The notes beneath the pieces were generated by a model that searched no databases, was not told the origin of the DNA, and saw only the letters and a list, made by a program, of their open reading frames with translations. Made by a program: the position numbers and the translations under genes. A stretch of 64,000 nt of DNA from Pleurodeles waltl (lineage: Eukaryota > Chordata > Amphibia > Caudata > Salamandridae), in the NCBI RefSeq assembly GCF_031143425.1, contig NC_090450.1, positions 218,809,442 through 218,873,441 on the forward strand, given 5' to 3'. This document shows, piece after piece, positions 46,201 through 58,083 of this stretch (position 1 is the stretch's first letter; the number at the start of each line of letters is the position of its first letter).

Positions 46201-48360
46201 CTCTGAAACTCAGCCCCTCATTCCTAACATTCCTTTCAGGGCTTCTCCGCCCATTTCCTGGCAGGGGCTGACAGCTGGATGATTGATGCAAGGCCCTGCT
46301 CAGGCAGCTGGATAGACCAGTAATGGACCCTAATTCTGAGCTGAGCCATAGAAAGATGACATTTCTGGATGACCCATAAGTGGTACTACTATGCTTTTGT
46401 AACCTACTGTATCATTCCCTTCACACAGGTTCCAGTGCACATTGGTGTGACTCTGGTCTCTGTTGGCCCTAGGGGACATGAGTTATGCCCCTGGCTACTC
46501 TTTCCTATTGACACTCAATGGAGTGTACCTACAGTGAAAATACTGAAGGCACACTGATGTTGACATGTACTGGAGTATCCCTACGGTAAAAATACAGTAA
46601 GCACACTGACTATCTCTCCTCTGTGTACACCCATCTCATGAGGCCTAATCCAGGTCACTACCCCCTCTGCATAATTCCTTCTGTGCCAGGCTCCCTAAGT
46701 GCAGTTCTTGGGCTGTGTATGCCAGGAACCCTCCCCTCGCAGCCCTTACATGGGTGCACATGCGTGTGCACATATGATCATGTGTAACCAGCCCGGGATC
46801 TCCTACTCTTGCTACTTCACAGCAGCCTTTCCTTAGCAAAGCGGCACCAATGGTCACATGCGCAGTCCATATTACCATGAGTTTTCTATGGGGGAGTCCC
46901 TGACTAGGAGGCTTCCTCACAGTAAAATGTCAAAAAATAGGTGGTCAAAAAGCCAAAAAAATCAGGGCAGACCAGATGGTCATAACCATCCTCTCACAGC
47001 CACATATTTGGCATGGAAATTTACACTGTGGACAAAATATGCAAAATGAAACAGCAAGTCCCAGGGAAATCACTGCTAATGTCTAGCACCCCTTACAATG
47101 ACATACTCTGAGTTTAGTCCTTTGGATATTGGAGAGGCCCAGAGATTTGCATATACTTGTAGAAGGCCCGCAACATGTTGCCCAATAGGGAGCTGCATTG
47201 TTGTCTCCATTCCGGTGATGCAAACCCCAATGCCTGTGGACTCATGGTTGTACCAAAACTCATGTGATACAGAACCCAAAGTCACTCCATGGTGCATGCC
47301 ACTAGTCAAGTTACAAACCTTCCCCATATCACATGTGCAAAGCACTTTGCTACGTGACTCTACATCAATGGCATGGAAATGCACATTGTGGATAACAATT
47401 CTTGGCCTGCCTGTCATGTTCCTCATTGCTACTGCAGTTGTACATGCCAGATTACATTCTGTGATGGGTGAGGGTATATGTCAGTCAAAAATCAATAATG
47501 ACACACTCCTGTATGTGGCACTACATGAACTGTACCCCCTTTTGAAATGTCCTATTCCCCACGTAGGTTGGCATGCACATATAGTGAGGGAATACAGACA
47601 TGATCCCATCAAAATAGGTAGACCATGTATGAAACAACAGCTTGCAAATCTTTTTCAAAAGAGAAAGGGCCACATGTTGACATGTAGGCACAAGTAATGT
47701 TGGCAACACTAATGGCTCATAAATTATGTCAATGGACAATTCCCACTTACCAAGGGAAAGTATTGAACTATAGCTGCCCCCCAACAAATTTATACATCGT
47801 CACATGTATAATGGCCATCTTCACATTACCATTACCAATGGTAGTGAGGCAGCAGCAACCATCACATGTTGAAGACAAGTTGCCTCTGGGTGGCAGATGC
47901 CAATATACTACCAGATACAAGATTGAGGACAGTGATCCATGACTACCTATCTTTTGACCTATGACACTGATGAGTAGTGGTCTGTTGCACAGAATTTCAT
48001 ACCCACTACAACAAACAGTACTTGATTGATCAATGTACACAGACATATGTTGCCCCTGGAGAGCAAACTGTTTGTGGGTTGTACACAGTTTAGTCCTAGG
48101 TCCCTGGGCCAATAGGCAAGACACATCAGTACACACCACATGGCATGTCTACACAAATATCACTCATCTACTGTGTTCTACATGACTCATCCCTAATCGT
48201 CAGGGGGAGATCTTAAAACCTAACACATTCAGTTGGCACTGTGATAGGCAGGAATATGCCCTGTGCTTTCCCCCTTGTGACTGGTGTGCTGTCCTCAAAT
48301 GCCCATCCAGGTATGGGTAGGCTACTGACACAATGCGAACCATTAAGGTGTTATGTTCCA
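43210..48360. other. Expanded intron-like interior of Harb-C MybB
   Basis: No gene is supported. 44700-46300 is a GC-rich repeat-like block, probably a separate insertion; 46300-48360 is unassigned. Many open frames here reflect low stop density in GC-rich DNA. Confidence 0.45.
45063..45361. repeat. GC-rich array of short perfect hairpins
   Basis: Perfect arms occur at 45063-45072/45077-45086 (10 bp), 45118-45127/45134-45143 (10 bp) and 45342-45349/45354-45361 (8 bp). A weaker hairpin with six G:C pairs lies at 45261-45266/45277-45282. Stem sequences differ while complementarity is kept, and the last three share an AATGG or GATGG loop core. Confidence 0.8.
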
Positions 48361-51004
48361 ACCTGTGCCCCATCCACATTTGAAGGAGAGCCCCAGGTGG
48401 AACTCAGCGATCTTCCGGGCCCAGTCTCTTAGGTCCTCCCACTTCTTCTGGCAACGGACGCTCTGCTGGCTGTGGACCCCAAGGGTCTGCACCTTCTGGT
48501 TGATGACTCACCGTAGCTCCTTCTTCTGGTGGGTATTTACCTGCATGGATGCAAAAGACAAAGCAATAGCTTACTATCACAAGTTTTGGCACAAATGGTT
48601 GAGTGACATACATGCCGGAAACACCAAGCTAGAACTTTTCAATTTGTTAACACTCCACACGTGTGAAACACACAAGCCAATAAGTACAGGGACATGAGTA
48701 CAGACATATGTATTTCTATCTGCAGACTAACCCATTACCCTGCTCAGGGCCTACAATGACTAAGCAAGCTTACTGACATCAGACAGCCCATGCTCCAGCA
48801 ACATGTACTGTGATGTGAGCCACAGTAACACACAATACACCTGTGTGGCTTCTGAAGGGTAAACCCCTCAGGTCTGATAGACCAACACATTCACACTCTG
48901 TGAGATTCACACACTACATACAGTCCCTACAGTCAAATGCCATAGCACAAACTTCAACATTACACTTGAGTGACAATTAAGGGTCTGGCATGGTGGGTCC
49001 AGAAAGTGTCTTTCTTGTGAATGTGTGGACATGTGGCCTACCAAATGCAGACTCATGCCACTTCAAGGGTGGGTTCTGTGGTATTTACCTGTATCACAAA
49101 ACAGCCCTTTAGACATATGTGTCTATCCTACAGCAATGGCATCCAACATTCAAAGGCATGCATTGTACAATTTCTGCTATGTGGCCAAGCTATTGACTCA
49201 CATATAATGGCCTCCTAAGAGTCAACATACTGTCTGCACTGTGGCATTGTCATTTCTGCAGGACAAATATGATCTGTGTGAAGATGACAACAGAGCTGTG
49301 GGAGTAAGGGAGCTGTCATGAGTCAAAGACACACATTGACAATGACACAAAATGTACATATGGACTAGTTTAATGATTTACCTCTGTACACATTCAGAAT
49401 CTGGTCAAAGGACTGAGGCATGCAGGGCAGGATTGCTACTAAAGCATCATATTGTCCACATGCCAGGATCAGTTGGTGTACATGGAGTGGGAACAGTGCC
49501 ACAGTTGCGTAGCCATAGTGACTCTCCCACAGCCTGGACTAGGTCCTATACTAGGAGATACATTTAACAGGTCCTGGTCTCTGCAGGCTGAGCAGACAGA
49601 AGCTACTTGACACTCCTTTTCCATCACTGCTGTGCATGACAGAACATCATGTGGCCACTTTGGGTTGCGGTTTGTGTGTCAACCTGAAGGGCAGAGCGAG
49701 TCAATATATGCCTTACATGCAACAATTTTGCAAGGCCAGATGTGGATTGAAAGATCTGTTGCACTATACACATTGCTCACATGATTCTCAAATGACTAGT
49801 ACTTGATGCATACACATCTCATGCAGTCATGCACATACATGTTGTTCAACATTTACAGAAATCATGGAGAAATAGGATGGCAGTAATGTCTTCTTACCTA
49901 GTTATGTGTATCCAACACAAGGAGGATCTAGGACTCCAAAAACCACACAAAACGCAAAGTGACTGAACTTAACATACAGTACTGGCCACCAATACCTGCA
50001 TTTTGTATATCCCATTGATGCCGCACAGACTGAAACAACAGGCACACAATAAGTCAAACTGGCACACAGTGGCACATTGTGGACTATGAGGAGGAAAAGG
50101 ATGGTGAAGTACAGTTACAATTGTGCACATGAGGTACTTACCTGCTCCTATGGTGAGCAATAGTGCTGTCCATACAGGGGTAGGACCTCATTAACAAGCC
50201 TCTCCAGCCCCTGTGGAGACAAGGCAGGGGCCCCACTACCTGATGGATGTTGCATAATTGCTCCAAGAGGTGCCACACAGCAGTTCAGGTCGTGGAAGTG
50301 TTCCTGGCAGCTGTGTCAGGAGTCAAGTGAGTGAATCTGCAGAATATGGCTGTTTCTACCATGGTTTCATCTGCCTACTACCATGACGACATCTGCCAGT
50401 GGTCGCCAGCGGTTCGTAATGACTGGTGGAGTAAGTCAGGCATCTGCCAGTTTAGCAGCCTAAAATGCTGTATTGGGCTTTATAAACTGTGTCATACCTA
50501 CAAAACATGTTTTGTTACCGCACAATCATCCTTTGGTCCTTCTACTCAACCACAATCGTAGTATTTTGCAGGGCACAGATGGATTTAAACAGCGGAGCAC
50601 AGTCCACCACCATTGGGGGTCATTTTGGCGGGCAAAATATACAGTCACATTGTGGCCGGGTGACTCAATGAGGACAAGAAGTCAGCGAGTTACCAGTTCA
50701 GGTGAGTTTTATTTTTGTTGTGCAAGATAAGTATTCAGTATGATTCTGGCCCTCATTACAACCCTGGTGGTTGGTGGTAAAGCGGTGGTAAAACCGCCAA
50801 CAGGCCGGCGGTAAAAAAAATAGAATTATGACCGTGGCGGAAACTGCCAACATAGACAGCCACTTTAACCCTCCGACCGCCAAGGCGGTACAAATAAACA
50901 GCATGGCGGTCACCGCCAACAGACAGGCGGAAGACAATGTACCGCTGACAGTATTATGACAGGCCAATCCGCCACCTTTTCCGGGGCGGATTCACCGCGA
51001 ACAA

Positions 51005-51600
51005 AAACACGGCGGAAACAGGACTTGGAAGGGAAAACACTCACCTCTACACAACCCACGAGGAACCAGAACGCCAGGGAGCCTGAACTCCAAATAATCC
51101 CTGCGATTGTCTTCCTGCTCCTCTACCAGGAGCACAACCGACGGCGGCGATGACCACGGTGAGTACTGCACCTACGACACAGTGGAGGGGGGAGGGAAAA
51201 GAGAGTGACATACACATGCAACACCCCCACCGTCACCTACAACAACACACACACCAATACATGCTGAAACATTGCATTTACGCCCCTCAAACCCCCCTGG
51301 AAGAACGCAAGGACAAAAGGAAATGATTGTAACCATTGTAATCAATAAACATCCATCAGTCAAAAATGTATATACACAATAAACAAATATGTACACCAAG
51401 AATTCAAGTCCAGGTACTGCACTGGGCCCAAAATGCATGGGCGAGGCCCACACAAGATACCCGATCGAAATGGAGAGAACACTGAAGGGGCATCAGATCG
51501 AAATAAAACAGGCACCTCAGCGGGAAGGGAAGGGGGGGCACCTCAGCCAGATGAGTGCATGATACCAGCTCCACGAGGGGGCTCCATGCCCATTGATGTA
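51005..51600. other. Non-coding tail of Harb-B
   Basis: No gene. It corresponds to the tail of Harb-A (17400-18050, reversed), with conserved CAGGCACCTCAG and GGGCGAGGCCCAC motifs. Confidence 0.65.
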
Positions 51601-51607
51601 TCCTGGG

Positions 51608-51945
51608 GAGTGCAAAGCCACAGTCTCTCAAGTCTCTCTAGTGGGTGGTTTGCCCACTGCGTTATCCTGGGGAGTGCAAAGCCACAGTCTCTCCAGAGGG
51701 TAGGTTGCCCACTGCTTTATCCTGTGGAGTGCAAAGCCACAATCTCTCAAATCTCTCCAGCGGGTGGTTTGCCCACTGCTTTATCCTGGGAAGTGCAAAG
51801 CCACAGTCTCTCAAGTCTCTCCAGTGGATGGTTTGCCCACTGCTTTATCCTGGGAAGTGCAAAGCCACAGTCTCTCAAGTCTCTCCAGTGGGTGGTTTGC
51901 CCACTGCTTTATCCTGGGGAGTGCAAAGCCACAGTCTCTCAAGTG
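51608..51945. repeat. 64-bp tandem repeat of Harb-B, six units
   Basis: TGCAAAGCCACAGTCTCTC landmarks at 51611, 51675, 51730, 51794, 51858 and 51922 give spacings of 64, 55, 64, 64 and 64. It is the reverse complement of the Harb-A array. Confidence 0.92.
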
Positions 51946-51961
51946 GATAACAATCTCAACT

Positions 51962-52330
51962 GGTTCTGGAGGGGGCTTTGTGCCCAGAGTGCTTCATCCT
52001 GCCAAGGGCAGAGGTAGTGGATGTATTTCTCCACTGGTTCTGGAGGGGTCTTTGTGCCCAGAGTACTTCATCCTGCCAAGGACTGAGGTAGTGGATGTCT
52101 TTCTCCACTGGTTCTGGAGGGGGCTTTGTGCCCAGAGTGCTTCATCCTGCCAAGGACTGAGGTAGTTGATGGCTTTCTCCACTGGTTCTGGAGGGGGCTT
52201 TGTGCCCAGAGTGCTTCATCCTGCCAAGGACAGAGGTAGTGGATGTATCCCTCCACTGGTTCTGGAGGGGCCTTTGTGCCCAGAGTGCTTCATCCTGCCA
52301 AGGATTGAGGTAGTGGATGTGATACTCCAC
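51962..52330. repeat. 74-bp tandem repeat of Harb-B, five units
   Basis: GGTTCTGGAGG landmarks at 51962, 52036, 52110, 52184 and 52258 give an exact 74-bp period. Homologous to 16711-16890, reversed. Confidence 0.93.
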
Positions 52331-52499
52331 TGACTGTGGGGCAACATTTTAGCTGGCCAGGCCCCTGGAACTGACCACCAGCCGCGTACGGATGACCACT
52401 GGGGATGGCAGCCATGTCTGCGGTGGTGGCACTAGCTCAGGTTGTCGCTGGGCCGCTGGCGGGGCTGGCGGCGGTGTCATTAGCGGCAGTGCTTGCGGC

Positions 52500-52715
52500 G
52501 CTCATTGTGGTGGCAGTGCTAGTGGCTGGCTCACTGACTGCCGTGCTGGTGGCTGGCTCACTGACTGCCGTGCTGGTGGCTGGCTCACTGACCGCGGTGC
52601 TGGAGGCGGTGTCTGTAATGGTGGTGCTGGTGGCTGGCTCACTGACCGCGGTCCTGGTGGCGGTGTCTGCAATGGCGGTGCTGGTGGCTGGCTCACTGAC
52701 CGCGGTCAGGGGTGA
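52500..52715. repeat. 27/54-bp tandem repeat of Harb-B
   Basis: Repeats of GTGGCTGGCTCACTGAC spaced 27 or 54 bp. It occupies the position of the 54-bp array of Harb-A and lies at the deletion junction. Confidence 0.85.
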
Positions 52716-52857
52716 TGGTGGAGGAATGTCCAGGGCAGAGTCCAGTCTATTTGTCTCACAGGTGCATTGTCCAAAGGGGCATAGGATGTGGAGTTAGGGC
52801 AGTTTATGGATGGACAGGGTGACAAAGTGGGACAGAAGGATGACAATCAGGGTGATC

Positions 52858-54385
52858 TCATTTCTTGGCGGGGGTCTTGTCATTGTTCTCTGTCTTTGTC
52901 CTGGATCTCACGGACCGCTTGCGGGGTGGTTCTCCATCTGCAGGTGGTGGGGTGCTGGTGTCGTGGTTCTGTGGCGGTGCCTCCTGTCCACTAGTGCCGG
53001 CGGAGGTGGTGGGCAGTTCATCGTCCAGGCTAGTGTCAGGGGCCCTTGTTGTGCCACAGTGTACCTCCTGGTGTTAACAAGGTCCTTCAGCACCCCTACA
53101 ATGGTGCCCATGGTGGTATTGATGGATTTGAGTTCCTCCCTGAACCCCAAATACTGTTCCTCCTGCATCCGCTGGGTCTCCTGAAATTTGGCCAGTACTG
53201 TTGCCATAGCTCCTGGGAATGATGGTACGTTCCCATGATGTTGGAAAGGGCCTCGTGGAGAGTGGGTTTCCTAGGCCTGTCCTCCCACTGTCACACAGCA
53301 GACCTCCCAGTTCCCCGGATTTCCTGTGCCTCTGTCCCCTGAACCGTGTGCCCACTGCCACTGCCCCCAGGTCCCTGCTGTTCTTGGGGTGGTGGGATTG
53401 CCTGGGTTCCCTCTAGTGGTGGACACACTGCTGCTTGACGTGTCCTGGGGACAGAGGGATGGGTCCGCTGGGTGGGTGCTGTGCTGGTGTTTCCTGAGGG
53501 GGGAGGCTCTGTGGTGGCCTGTGACTGTGTCAGGGGAACCGACTGTCCCGAGGTCCTAGATGGGCCAGGCTGGTCATCTAGATCCAGTTGTACAGAGCTG
53601 CTGTCATCACTGTGGGCCTCTTCTGTGGGGGGAGTGGACATGTCTGGAACCTCCTGTCCGGTGACGTTGGGTAGGGGTCCTGCATGGGTGTAAAGGCATG
53701 ATTATTGCATCTGTGTGTACCATGGTGTGCAATGGGTGGATGACCGCGCACCCCAGTGCTTACATTCCTGTGTAGGACATTGTGTGATCTTTGGTTTGGG
53801 GATCTGTGTGGGTATGTGTAGTGGACATGCATTGGTGATGGGTGTCCATGCTCTGTTGTTGCATGCAGGGCTTGGTGTTGGGATGTGTGGTTTGTGATAG
53901 TGGGACATATGTGAGGAGTTGGAGTGATGGAGGTGAGGGTGAGGGTGGGGGTATGTGATAGCATGCAGGTAGGGTGGGGGATATGGTAGTTAAAGATTTG
54001 ACTTACCAGAGTCCATTCCTCCAGCTACTCCTGCGAAGCCCTCAGGATGCAGTATAGCCAAGACCTGCTCCTCCCATGTTGTTAGTTGTGGGGGAGGAGG
54101 TGGGGGTCAGCCGCCAGTCCGCTGAACTGCAATGTGGTGTCTTGAGACCACGGAACGCACCTTCTCCCATAGGTCGTTCCACCTCTTCCTGATGTCATCC
54201 CGTGTTTTAGGGTGTTTTCCCACAGCGTTGACTCTGTCCACGATCCTGCGCCATAGCTCCATCTTCCTAGCTATGGAGGTGTGCTGCACCTGTGATCCGA
54301 ATAGCTGTGGCTCTACCCGGATGATTTCCTCCATCATGACCCTGAGCTCCTCCTCAGAAAACCTTGGGTGTCTTTGCAGTGCCAT
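52858..54385 (-). pseudogene. MybA copy in Harb-B, broken
   Basis: Exon 1 is 54385-54007 (379 nt, identical length to Harb-A), then a GTAAGT intron of 327 bp; exon 2 is 53679-52858. Exon 1 encodes RHPRFSEEELRVMMEEI, QHTSIARKMELWRRIVDR and IRKRWNDLWEKVRSVV, a Myb/SANT-like fold. It retains the Gln codon that is TAG in Harb-A. Exon 2 has the acidic EEAHSDDSSS segment, the QEEQYLGFREELK helix and a basic C-terminal tail. Breaks: TGA at about 54106-54104 just after RTGG, TGA at 53293-53291 (shared with Harb-A) and a frameshift near 53210. Non-functional. It is the best available guide to the family's MybA exon 1. Confidence 0.87.
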
Positions 54386-54586
54386 GGGGTGGTGTGGGTG
54401 ATGTGTGATGTGGTGTGTGTTGTGATGTGTGGGGTGATGTTTAGGGCTGTGTGGTGTTTTGTGCGTGGATGTATATGAGTAATGGTGCTGTGTGCCTCTG
54501 TTTGCTGGTGTGGTCTTTGCTTTTCTGTCTCTATGCTTCTTCCAAATTTATTTTTTGTAAGGGTTTGTGGGTAATGTGGGTGTGTG

Positions 54587-54593
54587 TTTTATA
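54587..54593 (-). promoter_or_regulatory. Putative TATA box of Harb-B MybA
   Basis: TATAAAA on the minus strand about 200 bp upstream of the start codon at 54385, the same spacing as in Harb-A. Confidence 0.6.
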
Positions 54594-55086
54594 TTGTATT
54601 GGGTGTGTGGGAGTGGTGTGTGTATGTGTATCAGGTGTATTTCGAATTGTCCAATGTGGTAGTGTTTTGTAAATGTGTGTGTATTTTGAGCGCGGCGGTG
54701 TGTTGGCCAATGGAATACCGCGGTTGAAAGACTGCCGCGTGGATTCGTGGTTCGTGATAGTGTGGACGTATTCCTGTTGGGGTGACGGTGTCGGGTTTGT
54801 TATCACCAGTTTATCACTGACCTTTGGTGTGGCGGACTTGTGTGGGTGTCTAGATTTTGGCGGATTCCGAGCTGGGGGGATTGTAATGGCTGTGGTGGAA
54901 TTACGCGGCTGCGGCGGTGTGTTGGCGGTCTTTTGCACGGCAGTAAGCGGGATTTACCGCCAATGTTGTAATGAGGGCCTTTGTTTCCTATTCTGATGAC
55001 TGCTGTGGTTCATGTTCTCGTTTTCTTGTCTCTCGTCTTCCAGGGCTCCCGGGAGGCACATGTGAGGAAACACAAGATAAAGCAGC

Positions 55087-55985
55087 GGTAAGTAGGATAT
55101 CCTAAATACAGGTTTTATCTTTTCCTTTCATCCTTTCCTGTCTTTCCTTTTCCCTGTTGTTCTGTCTTTCTTTTCTTTGTCCTTTTTCTATCCTTTGGGT
55201 CTATATTCTTTGGTGGGATGTTTTTCCTTTTTCCCTTTCTCTCTTGTTTCCTTTTTCCGTTGCCTGTTTCTTGTTTGCTTCTCTAAGACCTCTCTCTTTT
55301 TCTCTCTCTCTCTCTCTCTAGGTCTTTCTGTTGTCCTGTTTAGAAATTCCTCCCTTCGCTTTGCTTACACTCTCCAGCTGACTTTGGTAGGTCTCTCTCT
55401 CTCTGTCTTTGTCTCTGTGTTATCCGGTTTCTTTCTTGCTGTCTACTTTGTTTATTTCTGTTTTTTTTGTTTCCTATTCCTTCTTTCCCCTCCCTTGTTG
55501 TGCAGTCCCCACCACCACACCCTTTCTTTTGTGTGCTGCAAACGGAGGTTTCACTTTCTTCCCACCATTCACTTGCCTCTATGTTTATGGCGTGGTACTC
55601 CCTCCCAACCACCCCTGCTTTTCCCTTCCCTATGAGTGCCATGCACCTGGAGTGGCCACGCTTCTCCTGAAGCGTGGCTGGAAGTCGTGCAGGGCGCCAC
55701 CCGCGCTGCTGGTGGAGTCCTGGATCCCTCCTGGGCTTTGTCCAATAGCTTCTTAATTCCACTTGCGCTTCCGGTCATCCTCACGTTGATACACGCCTCC
55801 TTCGGCTGCTTCCTCCCCTCTCTCCTGGGCTGTCCCTCTTTGTACCACCGAAATGGTGCAAAGCTCTCGCCGCTGCCCCTCGGAAACCGGAAATCGTAGG
55901 GGATTGGTCGACGGACCTTCCACTTCCGGGTTGGGAGCGGCAGAGTCAGTCCGCGCCACATCCTCGGGCGGGTCTGTTGTTTGTA
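55087..55985 (-). other. Pyrimidine-rich tract joined to a CpG-rich block
   Basis: 55120-55500 is nearly all C and T on the plus strand, with a (CT)n run near 55300-55320. 55640-55985 is CpG-rich. On the minus strand it starts near TGTGTGACGGGCTGTTACA and has a partly open frame (56001-55753) with a gag-like charged composition. It may be the 5' end of an LTR element, but no catalytic motif or terminal repeat is seen. Confidence 0.3.
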
Positions 55986-56389
55986 ACAGCCCGTCACACA
56001 CATTTTGAGGGGCAATTGTGTTTCACATCTTTGAGTTTGGTCTAAATCCATGTTGTGGACATGTGTTGAAAACCACGAGGGTCACATGTGTCCCTTGTGC
56101 AGTTGCCAGATATAATGTTTACTGAGTGCCATGTCTATACAGTCAGACATGCTTTGTAACATGCTATCAATGGCATGCATCATGTATTATCCTGGTTCAG
56201 CCCATGCATCCTTCATAATGCAGAACAGCACCATACCCCAACTGATGTCACAACTGTACCCAGAGAGGGCCTGGCTGGTTGGGAAGTCACATCTGTCCTG
56301 AATGTGGGTGTTCAATTTCAGGTGCTACAATGATTTAGTGAGTGCCTCATTGATGCATGCATGTCCCATTCCTTAACAGAAGATTCCTC

Positions 56390-56758
56390 ATATCCAAAAC
56401 GTCCTTGGTTGACGCACTAAGGAATCCAACTACGCCAGGGGAAGCCCACCTCAATGAGGCCCATGGAAGTACATGGTGGGTAATGGAATTGGCTATTGGG
56501 CTTCTGAAGACCAAATTTAGGTGTCTGGACAGGACTGGTGGAGCCCTCCTCTACTCACCCAGAAAAGTGTGTCAGATCACTGTGGCATGCTGCATGATCC
56601 CCAACATCGCCATGTGGAGGAATATCCTGTACATCCCAGAGAATGGGAAGACTGCAGTGCCACCGGGTGAGACTCCTGAAATGCCAAGTGACAATGACAG
56701 TGGTGAAGAGGAAGGAGTTGGCTTGTGTGAAGACCTCATCAACAGCTACTTTTCATGA
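56390..56758 (+). pseudogene. Harbinger transposase C-terminal fragment (Harb-C)
   Basis: Encodes the last quarter of a HARBI1-like DDE transposase, corresponding to residues of about 315-434 of the 12239-13543 protein. Landmarks are LRNPTTPGEAHLNEAHG, the Glu-bearing VMELAIGLLKTKFRCL, GGALLYSPRKVCQITVACC and an acidic C-terminus ending LINSYFS. The first two catalytic Asp regions are absent upstream, where sequence turns into unrelated DNA, so it cannot be active. It is clearly a different subfamily from the Harb-A copy. It runs on the plus strand, convergent with the MybA remnant at 58084-58890, as expected for a reversed Harbinger. Confidence 0.85.
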
Positions 56759-56759
56759 G

Positions 56760-58080
56760 TGTAAGTATGTCATGTGATGTAATGACTGTGACTGTACAAT
56801 GAACTGTAGTTGTGAGAATGTGTGGATTGTATTGTTTTAGAAACAGCAAGGGAGTTGAAACACAGCAATATTCAGCCAAAAGCTGCTTGATGAGATAGCT
56901 TTTGACACATCCCCACCTTGATGATCTTGCTTTGTTTGTGTCAGTTTCCCTGCAATGTAATTTGTTTTCCAGATGCTTGCTATGTGATTTGTGTAACAGG
57001 TATGTTTTCAAGCCTATACTCCTTGTTTCATCTTTGTACAGGTCCCTTCCCCACAATATCCTCATGTGGGTATTTCAGAGTTGTGACATTGGCAGGTATC
57101 TGATGCTGTTCTGACATACAAAGTGGATATGGATTGTTCCAGGTAATGTAGGTCAAAGAGTTTGGGTGCATGAGACCTGTGCCAAGATAGTTTGCACAGT
57201 GGTCGGGTGGGAGTTTAGAAGTGCCCATTGGACTTATTGTGTGTGCTCTGGTGTGCCAATTGCATCATGTGTATCAACATGTGGGCATGAAATATGTAGT
57301 TGTAGATTGCAACAAATGTATTTTATCTTCACATTGGCTAAACACTTTTTGTATGCCCTGTGTGTAGCTGTAGATGGTTTTCATCACTGCAGGCTATAGT
57401 GCCTGTGCCACAACACTGAATTATGTTTGTGTCATGACAACCGATGCATGGTAACTGGATTATGATGGGCCTGTGATCAGGGACTGTTGTACTGCCATCT
57501 GTCTTTATCTTGGATTATGCGATGTTGGATTACTTTGGTGTGGTATGTGATGAGGCTCAAGCTGGTGACATCATCCACTTGAATGTTACCTGTTCTACAG
57601 GACAGTGTCTGACAAATCCCTTGTTTCTATGGTCTAGGGGGTGTACCCTGGAATATGTACGTTGGCTCAGTGTGAGTCACACATTCTTGTTTCTAAAAGT
57701 CCAGACATATTGACAACCTATGTGCTGTATGCTGGAATAAACTTTTTGGTGTGACCAGACACTTATACTAATGTGTTGGTGTGTAATGTTTGTAATCCTG
57801 AACAGGACTCTGTGTACCTCTAAAATATCCCTCCTTGCACAGGTTGCCTGTGTGTACATTGTATGAATCACATGGTCTTACACCTCTACAAAGCAAAATG
57901 TAGAAATTAAGCATACAGACAATGAGTTTGTGATGGGTAAATTTTTTACAATGTTAATGCAGAAAATACATTTTGGACAGAAAGGAACAGAAAATGCAAA
58001 GTGAAGGGGTCAGTCATGGTAAATTAAATCTTTGGAGTTGATGCCACACCATTTGGAGTCTAAAGTCAAGAGTATTCCTC
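56760..58080. other. No gene seen
   Basis: 3' flank of the transposase fragment. TGTGT-rich in places, no supported gene. Confidence 0.5.
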
Positions 58081-58083
58081 CCA

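Larger units (their letters stand above)
42080..50255 (-). pseudogene. MybB copy 3 in Harb-C, exons far apart and broken
   Basis: Exon 1 is 50255-50142, exactly 114 nt as in Harb-A, and encodes GAPALSPQGLERLVNEVLPLY. It ends CAG/GTAAGTA with the same donor phase. Exon 2 lies at about 48540-48365 and encodes THQKKEL, QKVQTLGVHSQQSVRCQKKW and ARKIAEFHLG, matching Harb-A exon 2. Exon 3 remnants lie at about 43200-42670 (including the IVNAIQG-like segment near 42790-42740) and 42670-42080 (Pro/His-rich tail). Stops occur in exon 1 (after CSP) and exon 2 (after ELR). The introns have grown to about 1.6 and 5 kb, presumably by insertions. Non-functional, but the exon structure is clear. Confidence 0.75.
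50748..54979 (-). mobile_element. Harb-B: internally deleted derivative of the Harb-A family
   Basis: Both ends begin GGCCCTCATTACAAC when read inward. The left 260 bp match the reverse complement of the Harb-A right end, and the right end matches the Harb-A left end. It keeps MybA and the 64-, 74- and 27/54-bp arrays but has no transposase and no MybB. Sequence passes from the MybA 3' flank directly into the array near 52712, corresponding to loss of about 11906-16150 in Harb-A. Flanking triplets TCT and TTT do not match, so target duplication is unresolved. Confidence 0.85.

Noticed and set aside
51433..52165. 194-, 101- and 133-codon plus-strand frames
   Set aside because: Same array artefact in Harb-B.
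50565..55085. Possible spliced host exons flanking Harb-B (CAG/GTGAGT near 50700 and TTCCAG near 55043)
   Set aside because: The splice-like sequences are attractive, but the putative exons have no coding signal or homology I can support.
55177..55635. 152-codon plus-strand frame rich in Phe/Leu/Ser
   Set aside because: Translation of a polypyrimidine tract; looks like membrane protein only because of composition.
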